A stretch of DNA of 64,000 nucleotides from Alkaliphilus sp. NP8 (GCA_015978205.1 JADWMM010000028.1:62001-126000), one strand, 5' to 3'; counted from the first letter of the stretch, positions 47,237-56,585 are shown. The notes: generated from the sequence alone by a model not told the origin. Program-made: numbers and translations.

Positions 47237-48245
47237 CTGGAAGCTTTCCTCCTATTGTTTTAGGATTAAATTCTAATAAAACCTTCATATATTTCATATA
47301 TATGTCCTTCATTTCATCTCCTGATATAAAGTCTAAGTTCATTCTACTCATTGATTCACTATCTAATACTTCTGAACTTACTGTAATGTCAAGGCTAGAG
47401 CTATATTCCACCAGCAAATCTATATTATCTTTTCCCCAGTTTATAGACTGTTCATATTTATTTAAAAATTTATTAATAAAATCAGAATAATTCTCTATTA
47501 AATCTTTTTTTATTATAAGTACAGTTTGTGGAAATCCTAAGTTTGAGTTTGTGGTTTCTGCAAATAACTCATTTAAACTAAACTGAATTTTTGCAGTTTT
47601 ATCCTTAGATAGAATAGTACTTATAATAGGCTCTGGCGCTAATATAATATCTGCTTTTTTAGAAAGAAATGCAGGTGCTAATTCCGTTGCTCCTCCCATA
47701 TAGTTTATGTTAACATCATTTAGTGGATCTATATTATTAGAATTTAATATGTATTGAAGAACTATATCTGGTGTTAGTCCTTTTCCTATGGTAGTTATAT
47801 CCTTACCTTTTAAATCTTGAATAGAAGAAATATTTTCTCTAGATACAATATATAGATTACCAAATCCACTAATACCTCCTACAGCATAGCTTTCAGATTT
47901 ATTATAAGCTACAGATGCTAAATTAGAAGGTACTATGGCAATATCAAACTCTTTGTTCATAACCTTTGAAACTATTAAATCCGGGCCTTTTATTAATTCA
48001 TAATCGATAATAATATTATCTTGTATATTTTCCTGTTCTTTAGCTAGTTTAGCCATACTTAAAGCTGGTATACCATCTGCAAATCCTACCTTTAATCCAA
48101 CAGGATCCTTTGTTACTTCTACTTCTTTCTGTTTCTGATTATTTATTGCTTCTTCTTGAATTTCATTACTTGTACTACAACCAGTTAATACTAAAGATAA
48201 AGCCATAACACATATTAAAAAATATAAAAATACATTTCTTACCAA
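47211..48245 (-). CDS. NMT1/SsuA-type ABC substrate-binding lipoprotein
   Basis: A 344-residue lipoprotein: signal peptide with lipobox LVLTGC, then a charged linker. The mature part has the SsuA/THI5-like fold: LKVGFADGIPALSMAKLA, EFDIAIVPSNLASVAYNK, SIQDLKGKDITTIGKG, and AFLSKKADIILAPEPI. Start is TTG 48243-48245, eight bases after GGGAG. The ligand is unknown. The location between a TM1266-type regulator and its permease beside a hydrogenase operon is notable. Confidence 0.88.
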   Translation of the reverse strand: MVRNVFLYFLICVMALSLVLTGCSTSNEIQEEAINNQKQKEVEVTKDPVGLKVGFADGIPALSMAKLAKEQENIQDNIIIDYELIKGPDLIVSKVMNKEFDIAIVPSNLASVAYNKSESYAVGGISGFGNLYIVSRENISSIQDLKGKDITTIGKGLTPDIVLQYILNSNNIDPLNDVNINYMGGATELAPAFLSKKADIILAPEPIISTILSKDKTAKIQFSLNELFAETTNSNLGFPQTVLIIKKDLIENYSDFINKFLNKYEQSINWGKDNIDLLVEYSSSLDITVSSEVLDSESMSRMNLDFISGDEMKDIYMKYMKVLLEFNPKTIGGKLPDEGIFYTK

Positions 48246-48279
48246 AATAATCTCTCCCTCTATAATAGATTTTAATATT

Positions 48280-48525
48280 TTATACTTTCGTCAATGCAGT
48301 TTTCACACTTATGTTGTCAAGCTTTCCTAATTTTCCTGTCATAGCACTTATTTGATCCATACTTCCATCTACAATTATAGAAATAATAGATATTCCTCTA
48401 TCCTTATATGGTACACCCATTCTACCTACTACTATATTTGCATAATCATGAAGTATCCCATTCACCTTTGACGCATTGCTTATATCCTCTACTACTATAC
48501 CTACTACACCTATCCTTTTTTCCAT
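48280..48525 (-). CDS. TM1266-family iron-only hydrogenase system putative regulator
   Basis: An 81-residue ACT-like protein: KRIGVVGIVVEDISNASKV, LHDYANIVVGRMGVPYKDRG, ISIISIIVDGSMDQISAMTGKLG. The family is found with [FeFe] hydrogenase genes and is presumed to sense a small ligand; its role is unproven. Start ATG 48523-48525 follows a G-rich site (AAGGGGGC). It begins after the hydrogenase terminator and leads directly into the ABC lipoprotein gene (34-base gap). A GCATC/GATGC hairpin (48567-48579) is in its leader. Confidence 0.88.
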   Translation of the reverse strand: MEKRIGVVGIVVEDISNASKVNGILHDYANIVVGRMGVPYKDRGISIISIIVDGSMDQISAMTGKLGKLDNISVKTALTKV

Positions 48526-48613
48526 CTACTAGCCCCCTTTTTAAATATTTTGAAAATGTTCAAAACGCATCTTCGATGCTTTCGTAAAGTAAAACTTCCC
48601 TATTATATAAAAA

Positions 48614-48640
48614 ATGCCTTCTAATAAAGGTTAGAAGGCA
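48614..48640 (-). terminator. Terminator of hydABC
   Basis: ATGCCTTCTAA (48614-48624) pairs with TTAGAAGGCAT (48630-48640) around a 5-base loop, then TTTTTTATAT on minus. It lies about 120 bases after hydA, before the TM1266 gene. Confidence 0.9.
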
Positions 48641-48757
48641 TAATTTTATACACTATACATCTCCCTTTCGCTTAGAATATCTTTGCAATTAGGTTTATAT
48701 ATTAAATTTAATACTATAGTATCGGATATTCCAATACTACAGAATAAATATTATTTT

Positions 48758-50494
48758 CTATTTCCAAAATTTATGTCTCTTAATATAATGTGTATGCAGA
48801 TACTTATGACTTATTTCTGAATTTGGCTGTTCTAAAAACTCTTCGTATATTTTAGTTATATATGGATTTTTGTGTGACTTTCTTAATAGCTTTGCTTCAT
48901 CTTCACTATATATTGCAGTAGCTCTTTGTAATCTAATATCATTGCCCATTATATAATCTGAACTAACTATTGGCTGTCCTCCACCAGTTACACATCCACC
49001 TGGACATGCCATTACTTCTATAAAGTGATATTCCTTTTCACCAGATTTTATTAATTCCATAGCTTTTTTTGCATTTCCTAAACCATGAACTATAATAGAG
49101 TTAATTGTGATACCATTTGGTAGTTCTATTGCTGCTTCTTTTATACCTTCCAAGCCTCTAACTACTGTATAATCTACATTATCTAACTCCTTGCCAGATA
49201 ATATTTCAAATACTGTTCTTAAAGCTGCTTCTGCAACTCCACCTGTAACCCCAAATATTACTGCTGCTCCAGTAGACTCTCCAAATGGATTGTCGAATTC
49301 TTCATCTTGTAAATTTTTAAAATCTAATCCTGCTTCCTTTATCATTCCTGCTAATTCTCTAGTTGTTAAAACATAGTCTATATCCTGAAGTCCGTTATTT
49401 GATAGTTCCTCTCTGTTACCTTCATATTTTTTAGCTGTGCACGGCATTATAGATACAGTAACTATTTTTTCAGGTTTTATATCCATTTTTTCTGCGAAAT
49501 AACTTTTTACTAATGCACCTTCCATTTCGTGAGGTGATTTACATGTTGATAAATTATCTAACATATCTGGATAAAAATGTTCTATGTATTTTATCCATCC
49601 AGGACAACAAGATGTCATAAGAGGAAGATTTTCTCCTGACGTTAATCTGTTTATTAACTCAGTTCCTTCTTCCATTATAGTTAAATCTGCTGAAAAATCA
49701 GTATCAAATACCTTATCAAATCCTAACCTTCTAAGCGCTGCTACCATTTTGCCTGTTACACTTGTTCCTACTGGCATTCCAAACTCTTCACCTAAAGCTG
49801 CTCTTATTGCTGGTGCAGTCTGAACTACTACATATGTTTCAGGATTATTTATAGCCTTCCATACATCTTTAATATTTTCTTTCTCATATAATGCACCTAC
49901 TGGACAGGCTGTTATACACTGACCACAGTTAGTGCAAAATACATCGTCCAGAGATTTTCCATATGGAGGCGCCACCGTAGTATCAAAGCCTCTCTCTATA
50001 AATCCAATAGCATTAACTTGCTGTACCTTAGCACAAGTATTAATACATCTTCCACAAAGTATGCATTTTTCTGGATCTCTTGAAACTGATGGAGATAAAT
50101 CGTCAGTACCTAATTGTAGTCTTTCACCATCATATTCTACTTCTCTAATATTTAATTCATTTGATAAGCTCTGTAATTCACAATTATCACCTCTAATACA
50201 GGTAGTACATTCCCTTTTATGATCTGATAATATAAGTTTTACTACTGTCTTTCTAGCTTCTCTTACCTTTGCAGTATTAGTTTTAATATTCATTCCATTT
50301 TCTGCTACTATTGAACACGATGCAACTAATTTAGGTCCCGATTCTACCACACACACTCTACAGCTTCCACTGTTATTAACACCTTTTAAATGACAAAGTG
50401 TAGGTATATGCTTACCTATTGTTCTTGCTGCCTCTAATATTGTAGTGTCTTTCGGTACTTCAACTTCCATACCATCTATCGTAAGTTTAACCAT
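48758..50494 (-). CDS. hydA: [FeFe] hydrogenase catalytic subunit of bifurcating HydABC
   Basis: The 578-residue protein has an N-terminal [2Fe-2S] domain (CHLKGVNNSGSCRVC), a His/Cys-ligated [4Fe-4S] motif (CTTCIRGDNCELQ), two [4Fe-4S] motifs (CILCGRCINTC, CTNCGQCITACP) and the H-cluster domain with TSCCPGW, MPCTAKKYE and EVMACPGGCVTGGG. This is the trimeric, NAD-linked type (group A3-like). With HydB/C it is expected to oxidise NADH and reduced ferredoxin together to make H2, or the reverse. Start ATG 50492-50494 follows GGAGCG, two bases after the hydB stop. Confidence 0.95.
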   Translation of the reverse strand: MVKLTIDGMEVEVPKDTTILEAARTIGKHIPTLCHLKGVNNSGSCRVCVVESGPKLVASCSIVAENGMNIKTNTAKVREARKTVVKLILSDHKRECTTCIRGDNCELQSLSNELNIREVEYDGERLQLGTDDLSPSVSRDPEKCILCGRCINTCAKVQQVNAIGFIERGFDTTVAPPYGKSLDDVFCTNCGQCITACPVGALYEKENIKDVWKAINNPETYVVVQTAPAIRAALGEEFGMPVGTSVTGKMVAALRRLGFDKVFDTDFSADLTIMEEGTELINRLTSGENLPLMTSCCPGWIKYIEHFYPDMLDNLSTCKSPHEMEGALVKSYFAEKMDIKPEKIVTVSIMPCTAKKYEGNREELSNNGLQDIDYVLTTRELAGMIKEAGLDFKNLQDEEFDNPFGESTGAAVIFGVTGGVAEAALRTVFEILSGKELDNVDYTVVRGLEGIKEAAIELPNGITINSIIVHGLGNAKKAMELIKSGEKEYHFIEVMACPGGCVTGGGQPIVSSDYIMGNDIRLQRATAIYSEDEAKLLRKSHKNPYITKIYEEFLEQPNSEISHKYLHTHYIKRHKFWK

Positions 50495-50496
50495 AC

Positions 50497-52401
50497 TTAT
50501 TCACGCTCCTTTTTAAAAGTATTTTCTATAGCCTCGAAGCGACATTGATCCATACAGGCACCACATTTAATACACTTTTCTTGATCAATACTATATGGCT
50601 TTTTAACTACACCGGTTATTGCATGTACTGGACAAACTCTAGCACAAACTCCACATCCAACACATCTTACTGGTTTTATTGTATAGCTCTTAAATGCTTT
50701 ACACACTCCAGCCACACATCTATGTTCATTAACATGAGCCTCATATTCATGCCTAAAGTACTTTAGTGTTGATAATACTGGGTTTGGTGCTGTCTGACCT
50801 AACCCACATAAAGCAGTAGCTTTTATATCATGAGAAAGTCTTTCTAGATTATCTATGTCTTCAATAGTTCCTTTTCCTTCAGTTATTTTTGTTAGTATTT
50901 CCAGAAGTCTCTTGGTTCCAATTCTACAAGGAGAACATTTTCCACAAGATTCGTGAGATACAAATTCTAAGAAGAATTTAGCAACATCTACCATACAATT
51001 ATCTTCATCCATTACTATCATTCCACCAGAACCCATCATAGATCCTATTGCTGTTAAAGTATCATAATCTATAGGTGAATCTATATGTGTAAAAGGAATA
51101 CATCCACCAGATGGTCCACCTGTTTGAACAGCCTTAAATTCTTTGTTATGTGGTATTCCACCACCTATTTCATAAATAACCTCTCTTAAAGTTGTTCCCA
51201 TAGGAATTTCAACAAGACCTGTGTTTGTTATCTTCCCTCCTAATGCAAACACCTTAGTTCCAGGACTTTTTTCCGTTCCAATAGATCTAAACCACTCTGA
51301 ACCCTTCAGTATCATTTGTGTTATATTAGCAAAAGTTTCTACATTATTAATGAGAGTTGGTTTGCCCCAAAGTCCAGAATTAGCGGGAAATGGAGGTTTT
51401 TGAACTGACATTCCTCGCTCTCCTTCTATAGAACGTATAAGTGCAGTTTCCTCACCACATACAAATGCTCCAGCACCAAGTCTTAATTCAATATCAAAGC
51501 TAAAATTAGTACCTAAAATATTTTTTCCTAAAAGTTCATATTCCTTAGCTTGAGATATAGCTTTTTCTAATCGTTTTACAGCCATTGGGTACTCTGCTCT
51601 TATGTATATAAAGCCCTTATTTGCTCCTACTGCATATCCAGCTATAGTCATAGCCTCTAATATAGATTGTGGATCTCCTTCCAAAATGGATCTATCCATA
51701 AAAGCACCCGGATCTCCTTCATCTGCATTACATACTACATATTTTTTATCATTTTCAGCTTTAGCAGTGAATTCCCATTTCAAGCCAGTAGTAAAGCCTC
51801 CGCCTCCTCTTCCCCTTAGTCCTGATTCTTTTAATAAATCTACTACCTCCTTAGAAGTCATTTCTATTATAGCTTTTTCTAAAGCTTTGTATCCATTAAG
51901 AGCTATATATTCATCAATAGATTCTGGATTAATTATTCCACAGTTTTTGAGAGCAATTCTTTTTTGTTTTTTAAAAAAATTAACTTCTTCTAATTTAGTT
52001 GAATTAATATTTGCTAACCCTTTTGTATTTAAATTATCTAAAATATGTTTAATAGTATACTCTTCTACTATATGTCCGTTTTTAATGTGATTACTTACTA
52101 CTTTTTTTACTTTTTCAGGTGTCATTCTAACATATGTTACTTTATCTTCTCCAGGCATAATTACATCAACTATAGGCTCAAGATCACATACACCTATACA
52201 GCCAGTTTGTGTAATAGCAATATCAGATAGACCTAACTGATTTAATTGCTCTTGAAACTCAGAAATTACGGACTCTGCTCCAGCTGCAATACCACAAGTA
52301 GCTACGCCTACTAATATTCTTGCAATACTTCCATTTGTATACTGACATACTTCATCTTTAAACGTATTTCTTATTTCATTAAGTTCAATAGCTGATTTCA
52401 T
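50497..52401 (-). CDS. hydB: HydB/NuoF-like flavoprotein subunit of bifurcating hydrogenase
   Basis: The 634-residue protein has an N-terminal thioredoxin-like [2Fe-2S] domain (VATCGIAAGAE, TGCIGVCDLEP), the NuoF core with FMN/NADH sites GLRGRGGGGFTTGLKW and GAGAFVCGEETALIRSIEG, its [4Fe-4S] motif ESCGKCSPCRIGT, and two extra ferredoxin motifs at the C-terminus (CVGCGVCARVCP, CIKCGACMDQC). It is the NADH and bifurcation subunit. Start ATG 52399-52401 follows AAAGGGGG. Confidence 0.95.
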   Translation of the reverse strand: MKSAIELNEIRNTFKDEVCQYTNGSIARILVGVATCGIAAGAESVISEFQEQLNQLGLSDIAITQTGCIGVCDLEPIVDVIMPGEDKVTYVRMTPEKVKKVVSNHIKNGHIVEEYTIKHILDNLNTKGLANINSTKLEEVNFFKKQKRIALKNCGIINPESIDEYIALNGYKALEKAIIEMTSKEVVDLLKESGLRGRGGGGFTTGLKWEFTAKAENDKKYVVCNADEGDPGAFMDRSILEGDPQSILEAMTIAGYAVGANKGFIYIRAEYPMAVKRLEKAISQAKEYELLGKNILGTNFSFDIELRLGAGAFVCGEETALIRSIEGERGMSVQKPPFPANSGLWGKPTLINNVETFANITQMILKGSEWFRSIGTEKSPGTKVFALGGKITNTGLVEIPMGTTLREVIYEIGGGIPHNKEFKAVQTGGPSGGCIPFTHIDSPIDYDTLTAIGSMMGSGGMIVMDEDNCMVDVAKFFLEFVSHESCGKCSPCRIGTKRLLEILTKITEGKGTIEDIDNLERLSHDIKATALCGLGQTAPNPVLSTLKYFRHEYEAHVNEHRCVAGVCKAFKSYTIKPVRCVGCGVCARVCPVHAITGVVKKPYSIDQEKCIKCGACMDQCRFEAIENTFKKERE

Positions 52402-52420
52402 TATTTTCCCCCTTTAAAAT

Positions 52421-52915
52421 TTATTTATATTCTCTTAATATTTTAGGAATATCGTGGGATGATAACTTACCATAAACCTTTTCATCTATCATTATTACTG
52501 GTGCTAGTCCACATGCTCCAATGCATCTAGTAGCCTGTAGAGTAAACTTTCCATCTTCTGTAGTACTTCCTTCTTCAATACCTAGTTCACTACTTAATCT
52601 CTCTAAAATATTTTGAGCACCTTTAACATAACAAGCTGTACCTAAACACACGCTTATAATATGTTGTCCTTTAGGCTCTAATGAGAAGAAAGAATAGAAC
52701 GAAGCGACTCCATAAATCTGAGTAATTGGTATATCTAATTCTTCCGATACTAGCATTAAGGCTTCTTCTGGGAGATAACCATAAACACTCTGTATTTTAT
52801 GTAATGCTGGTATTAGTGCACCTTCTTTCCCTTTAATATCTCGTAGTTCTTCCTTTGCCTTTAGCAAAGTTTTACTTGTTTGCTGGTTAGCGCAACATTT
52901 TTTCACATTTTCCAT
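52421..52915 (-). CDS. hydC: HydC/NuoE-like [2Fe-2S] subunit of bifurcating hydrogenase
   Basis: A 164-residue NuoE-type protein. The [2Fe-2S] cysteines are in VCLGTACYVKGAQ and TRCIGACGLAPVI. It delivers electrons between HydB and HydA. Start ATG 52913-52915 (MENVKKCC) has GGAGGG eight bases upstream; another ATG five bases earlier is out of frame. First gene of hydCBA. Confidence 0.95.
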   Translation of the reverse strand: MENVKKCCANQQTSKTLLKAKEELRDIKGKEGALIPALHKIQSVYGYLPEEALMLVSEELDIPITQIYGVASFYSFFSLEPKGQHIISVCLGTACYVKGAQNILERLSSELGIEEGSTTEDGKFTLQATRCIGACGLAPVIMIDEKVYGKLSSHDIPKILREYK

Positions 52916-52990
52916 CCATTAATCCCTCCATCCTTTTTTAATTTACTTAACATAGTGATAACTAAAAAACAGTCTGTTATCTTGGTAACT

Positions 52991-53018
52991 ATTATATCAA
53001 ATTTATGAGTCGATTCAA
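52991..53018 (-). promoter_or_regulatory. Promoter of hydCBA
   Basis: Minus strand TTGAAT (53013-53018), 16 bases, perfect TATAAT (52991-52996), about 75 bases upstream of hydC. An imperfect inverted repeat (ATAGT...GATAAC / GTTATCACTAT) is in the leader. Confidence 0.6.
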
Positions 53019-53101
53019 CATAATATTCTTTATTTTTTGAATATTCTATATATTGATATTTTTTTAACATCATTCTGCAACACAATAGGATATATATCAA
53101 T

Positions 53102-53148
53102 AAAATAAGCAATTAATGATATTTTTATTACCATTAATTGCTTATTTT
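53102..53148 (+). terminator. Terminator-like hairpin without an obvious gene
   Basis: AAAATAAGCAATTAATG (53102-53118) pairs with CATTAATTGCTTATTTT (53132-53148), 17 perfect pairs, followed by TTTTTT-type tail on plus. No gene on either strand ends here; it lies between two divergent genes. Confidence 0.6.
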
Positions 53149-53315
53149 TTAACACATTTTCTTTTTCAAAAAATATATCATTATTTGTAATTTGTTATTT
53201 TACTTTATGTAACTATTCAGTAATTCAACGCATATCATGTTATCAGTTACTTTCCCATAAATAAGGGACTACTATACAAAACACTATTTTAAAACAATAT
53301 AAGAGGGGTGGCACT

Positions 53316-53933
53316 GTGACAGAATCAATACTTTTAGTACTCGTCTTATCTTTAGATGCTTTTTTAGCTAGCATAGCCTATGGGACTAATAAAATTAAAA
53401 TTCCCTTAAAATCTATAATTATTATAGTTCTTGCTTGTTCTTCTATACTTACATTCTCCATATTACTAGGCTCTCTAACTAAAAATATAATACCATTAAA
53501 TTTGGATTCAATATTTAGTTTTTTAATATTATTAACTTTAGGTGTATTCTATTTATTTCAAAGTATAGTGAAAGCTTATATTAGAAAGTCTTCTAATAAA
53601 AATAAAAAATTAGAATTAAAAGTGTCTGATTTAATAGTAAATATTTATATTGATGAAATTAATGCAGATTTTGATAATTCAAAATCTATTAACCCTAAAG
53701 AAGCTTTTTTTCTTGCAATAGTTCTTTCTTTAGATTCATTAGCTGTAGGATTCAGTAGCGGATTAGGAAATATAGATTATATCCAAGTAATATTTCTCTC
53801 TTTAATTGGTGGTATTTTAGCTATTTGTATGGGATTATTTATAGGACAAAAATTTGTTGAAAACTCTAAGGTTGATGTATCTTGGCTATCTGGCATTCTT
53901 TTACTTATTTTAGCATTTAAAAAATTATTATAA
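53316..53933 (+). CDS. ytaF: Sporulation membrane protein YtaF (MntP-like)
   Basis: A 205-residue protein with six membrane helices in two similar halves, each with a Ser-Leu-Asp motif: VLSLDAFLASIAYG and VLSLDSLAVGFSSGLG. The family is related to the manganese exporter MntP; B. subtilis YtaF is linked to sporulation. Ion transport is inferred. Start is GTG 53316-53318, after AGAGGGGTGG. It precedes the tyrS T-box region on plus. Confidence 0.88.
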   Translation: MTESILLVLVLSLDAFLASIAYGTNKIKIPLKSIIIIVLACSSILTFSILLGSLTKNIIPLNLDSIFSFLILLTLGVFYLFQSIVKAYIRKSSNKNKKLELKVSDLIVNIYIDEINADFDNSKSINPKEAFFLAIVLSLDSLAVGFSSGLGNIDYIQVIFLSLIGGILAICMGLFIGQKFVENSKVDVSWLSGILLLILAFKKLL

Positions 53934-53940
53934 AACAATG

Positions 53941-53970
53941 TTGTATTTACTGTTTAATGTATGTTATAAT
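53941..53970 (+). promoter_or_regulatory. tyrS promoter
   Basis: TTGTAT (53941-53946), 18 bases, perfect TATAAT (53965-53970), just upstream of the T-box leader. Confidence 0.6.
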
Positions 53971-54002
53971 AGGAAACAATATATTAAAATTACTAAAAAC
54001 AT

Positions 54003-54222
54003 TGAAGGAAATAAGTAGTCACTATGGTTACAATATTAGAGAATAGATCGGTTGGTGAAAGGTCTATAGTACATAGTAAGATGAATTACATTCTGGAGTT
54101 GTGAAGTCAAAAACTTCACCGGTTCCCATCCGTTATAATGGCTTGAGGCATCTATATGATGTAAATTAAGGTGGTACCACGGGTTATCTCGTCCTTACGG
54201 ACTTGATAGCCCTTTATTTTTG
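54003..54222 (+). promoter_or_regulatory. T-box leader, tyrosine type, with terminator
   Basis: The T-box sequence AAGGTGGTACCACGG is at about 54168-54182. Upstream, a stem I region includes GAATTACATTCTGG, giving a UAC tyrosine specifier that matches tyrS. The terminator stem GGGTTATC (54181-54188) / GATAGCCC (54205-54212) is followed by TTTATTTTT. Uncharged tRNA-Tyr would stabilise the antiterminator and let tyrS be transcribed. Confidence 0.93.
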
Positions 54223-54274
54223 CAAAAATATAAATTAGTACTTTTTAAAAAAATTATAATAGGAGGTATTTAAT

Positions 54275-55504
54275 ATGAAAAACGCTTTTGATATTCTAAA
54301 AGATCGTGGTTTTATTAAACAAACCACTCATGAAGATGAAATTAGAGAAATGTTAGGTAAGGAAAAAGTTACCTTTTATATAGGCTTTGATCCAACAGCA
54401 GATAGCTTACATGTAGGCCATTTTGTTCAGGTTATGGCTATGGCTCACCTGCAAAGAGCAGGACACAGACCTATATTCCTTGCAGGCGGAGGTACTGGAA
54501 TGATCGGTGACCCATCTGGAAGAACCGATATGAGACAGATGATGACTCCTGAAACTATTCAACATAATGTTAATTGTTTTATTGAACAAACTAAAAGATT
54601 AATCGATTTGTCAGAGGAAAATGCTATTATTGAAAATAATGCTAACTGGTTGTTAGACTTAAACTACGTTTCATTTATTAGAGAGATAGGCAAACATTTT
54701 TCTGTTAATAGAATGTTAACTGCAGAATGCTTTAAAAACAGAATGGAAAAAGGATTGTCTTTCTTCGAATTTAATTACATGATTATGCAATCCTACGACT
54801 TTTTAGAGTTATTTAGAAGACATGAATGTAGACTTCAACTAGGTGGAGATGATCAATGGTCAAATATTATCGCAGGTGCTGACTTAATTAGAAGAGTCGA
54901 AGGCGAATCTGCTTATGGAATGACATTTACACTTCTAACTACAAGTGAAGGTAAAAAAATGGGTAAAACTCAATCTGGAGCGATTTGGCTAGATCATAAT
55001 AAGACATCCCCATTTGAATTTTACCAATATTGGAGAAATGTTGCAGATGCTGATGTTGAAAACTGTCTTTCTCTATTAACATTCTTACCTCTAGATGAAG
55101 TAAGAAGATTAGGAGCACTACAAGGAGCAGAGATTAATAAAGCCAAAGAAACTCTTGCTTTTGAAGTTACTAAACTTGTTCATGGTGAAGATGAAGCAAA
55201 AAAAGCTGAAGAAGCTGCTAAATCTTTATTCGGTAAAGGAAACTTAGCTGGATCTGTTCCATCTACTGAAATTAATAAAAAAGAATTTAGTGATGGCATA
55301 GATATTATTACACTACTTACTAAAACAGAATTGGTTCCATCTCGTGGAGAAGGTAAACGACTTATAAAGCAAGGTGGAGTTTCAATTAATGATGAGAAAA
55401 TAATAGATTTTGATACTAATATTACTCTTGATTTCTTTGAAGATAATATCTTAATGATCAAAAAAGGGAAAAAAACATATCACCAAGTTAAACTAATAGA
55501 TTAA
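54275..55504 (+). CDS. tyrS: Tyrosyl-tRNA synthetase
   Basis: A 409-residue class I synthetase. HIGH-like [14 protein letters not shown], tyrosine recognition around [19 protein letters not shown]-like KKMGKTQSG, and a C-terminal S4 RNA-binding domain (about 345-405, [20 protein letters not shown]). Start ATG 54275-54277 follows AGGAGG. Control is by the T-box leader; a terminator follows. Confidence 0.97.
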   Translation: MKNAFDILKDRGFIKQTTHEDEIREMLGKEKVTFYIGFDPTADSLHVGHFVQVMAMAHLQRAGHRPIFLAGGGTGMIGDPSGRTDMRQMMTPETIQHNVNCFIEQTKRLIDLSEENAIIENNANWLLDLNYVSFIREIGKHFSVNRMLTAECFKNRMEKGLSFFEFNYMIMQSYDFLELFRRHECRLQLGGDDQWSNIIAGADLIRRVEGESAYGMTFTLLTTSEGKKMGKTQSGAIWLDHNKTSPFEFYQYWRNVADADVENCLSLLTFLPLDEVRRLGALQGAEINKAKETLAFEVTKLVHGEDEAKKAEEAAKSLFGKGNLAGSVPSTEINKKEFSDGIDIITLLTKTELVPSRGEGKRLIKQGGVSINDEKIIDFDTNITLDFFEDNILMIKKGKKTYHQVKLID

Positions 55505-55548
55505 ATAATACATCAGTTACAATTAATTCTTTAAGTTAAACATTATTA

Positions 55549-55590
55549 AGCGACTAGGCTACTTTTTAATATTTAAGTTCCCTAGTCGCT
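55549..55590 (+). terminator. tyrS terminator
   Basis: AGCGACTAGG (55549-55558) pairs with CCTAGTCGCT (55581-55590), then ATTTTATATTTT on plus. Confidence 0.8.
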
Positions 55591-55642
55591 ATTTTATATT
55601 TTCATAAAATTAAAGTTCAATACATTAATGGATATATAGTAA

Positions 55643-56470
55643 TTAATTATTATATATTAAGTTTTCTATTCCCCTTGCTACTCCATGTTCATCATTAGAA
55701 GTTGTAACGTAATCAGCTTGTTCTTTAACATATTTCTCTCCATTTCCCATAGCCACAAATATTCCTACAGAATCCTTCATAGATAAATCATTATAATTAT
55801 CCCCAAATGCTATTATATCTTCAGAATTTATATTATATATTTCACTTAACATCTTTATTCCATTACCTTTAGATACTGCTTTATTCATAACTTCCAAATT
55901 ATTATACCATGACTTATCTATAGTTATGTTCTTTATTCTCTTCAATTCTTCTCTTATAGAGTTCATCTTATTATTGTCATCATCAACAGCCATCATTTTT
56001 AATACATTCAAGTTGTTAGTTTTAAAATAATCTAGTGCATCTTCCATTTTTTCTACATGCACCTTATGTTTTTTACTTTGATCTTCATTCCAATTTTTAT
56101 ATATATTAGAATTAAATTTTGATTTTTCAACATATATATTTTCTTCATCATACATATGGAAATAGACTTTATGTTTTTGAAAAACTTCTATTATTTTTGA
56201 TATGCTATCTTTGTTAATCGGTTTTATATCTAAAGTCTTATTATTATGACCATCTTTAATAATAGCCCCATTACAAGCTATTATAGGTGCTTCAATACCT
56301 AATAGCCTAGCATAAAATATTGCAGATGTAAAAATTCTTCCAGTTGCTATTGCTACTTTAATTCCTGAACTTTGCAATCTACTTATAGCTTTTTTATTTT
56401 CTTCACTAATTTTTCTATAGCTATTAAGTAATGTTCCATCCATATCTAATACTACCAGTTTATATTTCAT
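55643..56470 (-). CDS. Cof-type HAD hydrolase
   Basis: A 275-residue HAD IIB phosphatase: motif I LVVLDMDGTLLNS, motif II VAIATGRIF, motif III Lys in NKAVSKGNG, motif IV IIAFGDNYNDLSM. The large cap domain (about 85-190) is typical of Cof/YitU enzymes acting on sugar, flavin or cofactor phosphates; the substrate cannot be told. Start ATG 56468-56470 with AAAGGAG upstream. It is divergent from the fur-family gene. Confidence 0.9.
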   Translation of the reverse strand: MKYKLVVLDMDGTLLNSYRKISEENKKAISRLQSSGIKVAIATGRIFTSAIFYARLLGIEAPIIACNGAIIKDGHNNKTLDIKPINKDSISKIIEVFQKHKVYFHMYDEENIYVEKSKFNSNIYKNWNEDQSKKHKVHVEKMEDALDYFKTNNLNVLKMMAVDDDNNKMNSIREELKRIKNITIDKSWYNNLEVMNKAVSKGNGIKMLSEIYNINSEDIIAFGDNYNDLSMKDSVGIFVAMGNGEKYVKEQADYVTTSNDEHGVARGIENLIYNN

Positions 56471-56526
56471 ATTAATTCTCCTTTGCTATTTAAATTTATA
56501 ATTTGTAAAAATTTTCATATATCATA

Positions 56527-56555
56527 TTGACAAATAATTAACATTGTCCTATAAT
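56527..56555 (+). promoter_or_regulatory. Consensus promoter of the fur-family gene
   Basis: Perfect TTGACA (56527-56532), 17 bases, perfect TATAAT (56550-56555), 57 bases upstream of the start. Confidence 0.82.
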
Positions 56556-56571
56556 AAAAATATAATTCTAT

Positions 56572-56585
56572 ATAATAATTATTAT
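56572..56585. promoter_or_regulatory. Palindrome resembling a Fur/PerR operator
   Basis: ATAATAATTATTAT is a perfect 14-base palindrome in the leader of the fur-family gene, downstream of its -10. Autoregulation is possible; AT-richness makes chance palindromes common. Confidence 0.3.

Larger units (their letters stand above)
52916..53315. other. Divergent intergenic region hydC / ytaF
   Basis: The 400 bases hold the hydC promoter and a terminator-like hairpin at 53102-53148. A short open frame on minus (52903-53112) has no ribosome site and I do not call it. Confidence 0.5.
53934..54274 (+). other. Noncoding leader region of tyrS
   Basis: The 341 bases contain the promoter and T-box leader described separately, plus the tyrS ribosome site; no gene. 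Confidence 0.8.

Noticed and set aside
48693-48757. Small palindromes after hydA (AGTATTGG/CCGATACT and TATTAAATTTAATA)
   Set aside because: Too short and AT-rich to interpret; the real terminator is the 48614-48640 hairpin.
51602-52090. 162-codon plus frame opposite hydB
   Set aside because: Antisense shadow of hydB; no start signals.
52903-53112. 69-codon frame on minus upstream of hydC
   Set aside because: No ribosome site, begins inside a hairpin, overlaps the hydC ribosome site and start, and the sequence has low-complexity AT-driven composition.
53300-53320. TGGCAC near ytaF considered as a sigma-54 promoter
   Set aside because: The -12 GC element is not at the right distance, and the sequence overlaps the ytaF ribosome site.
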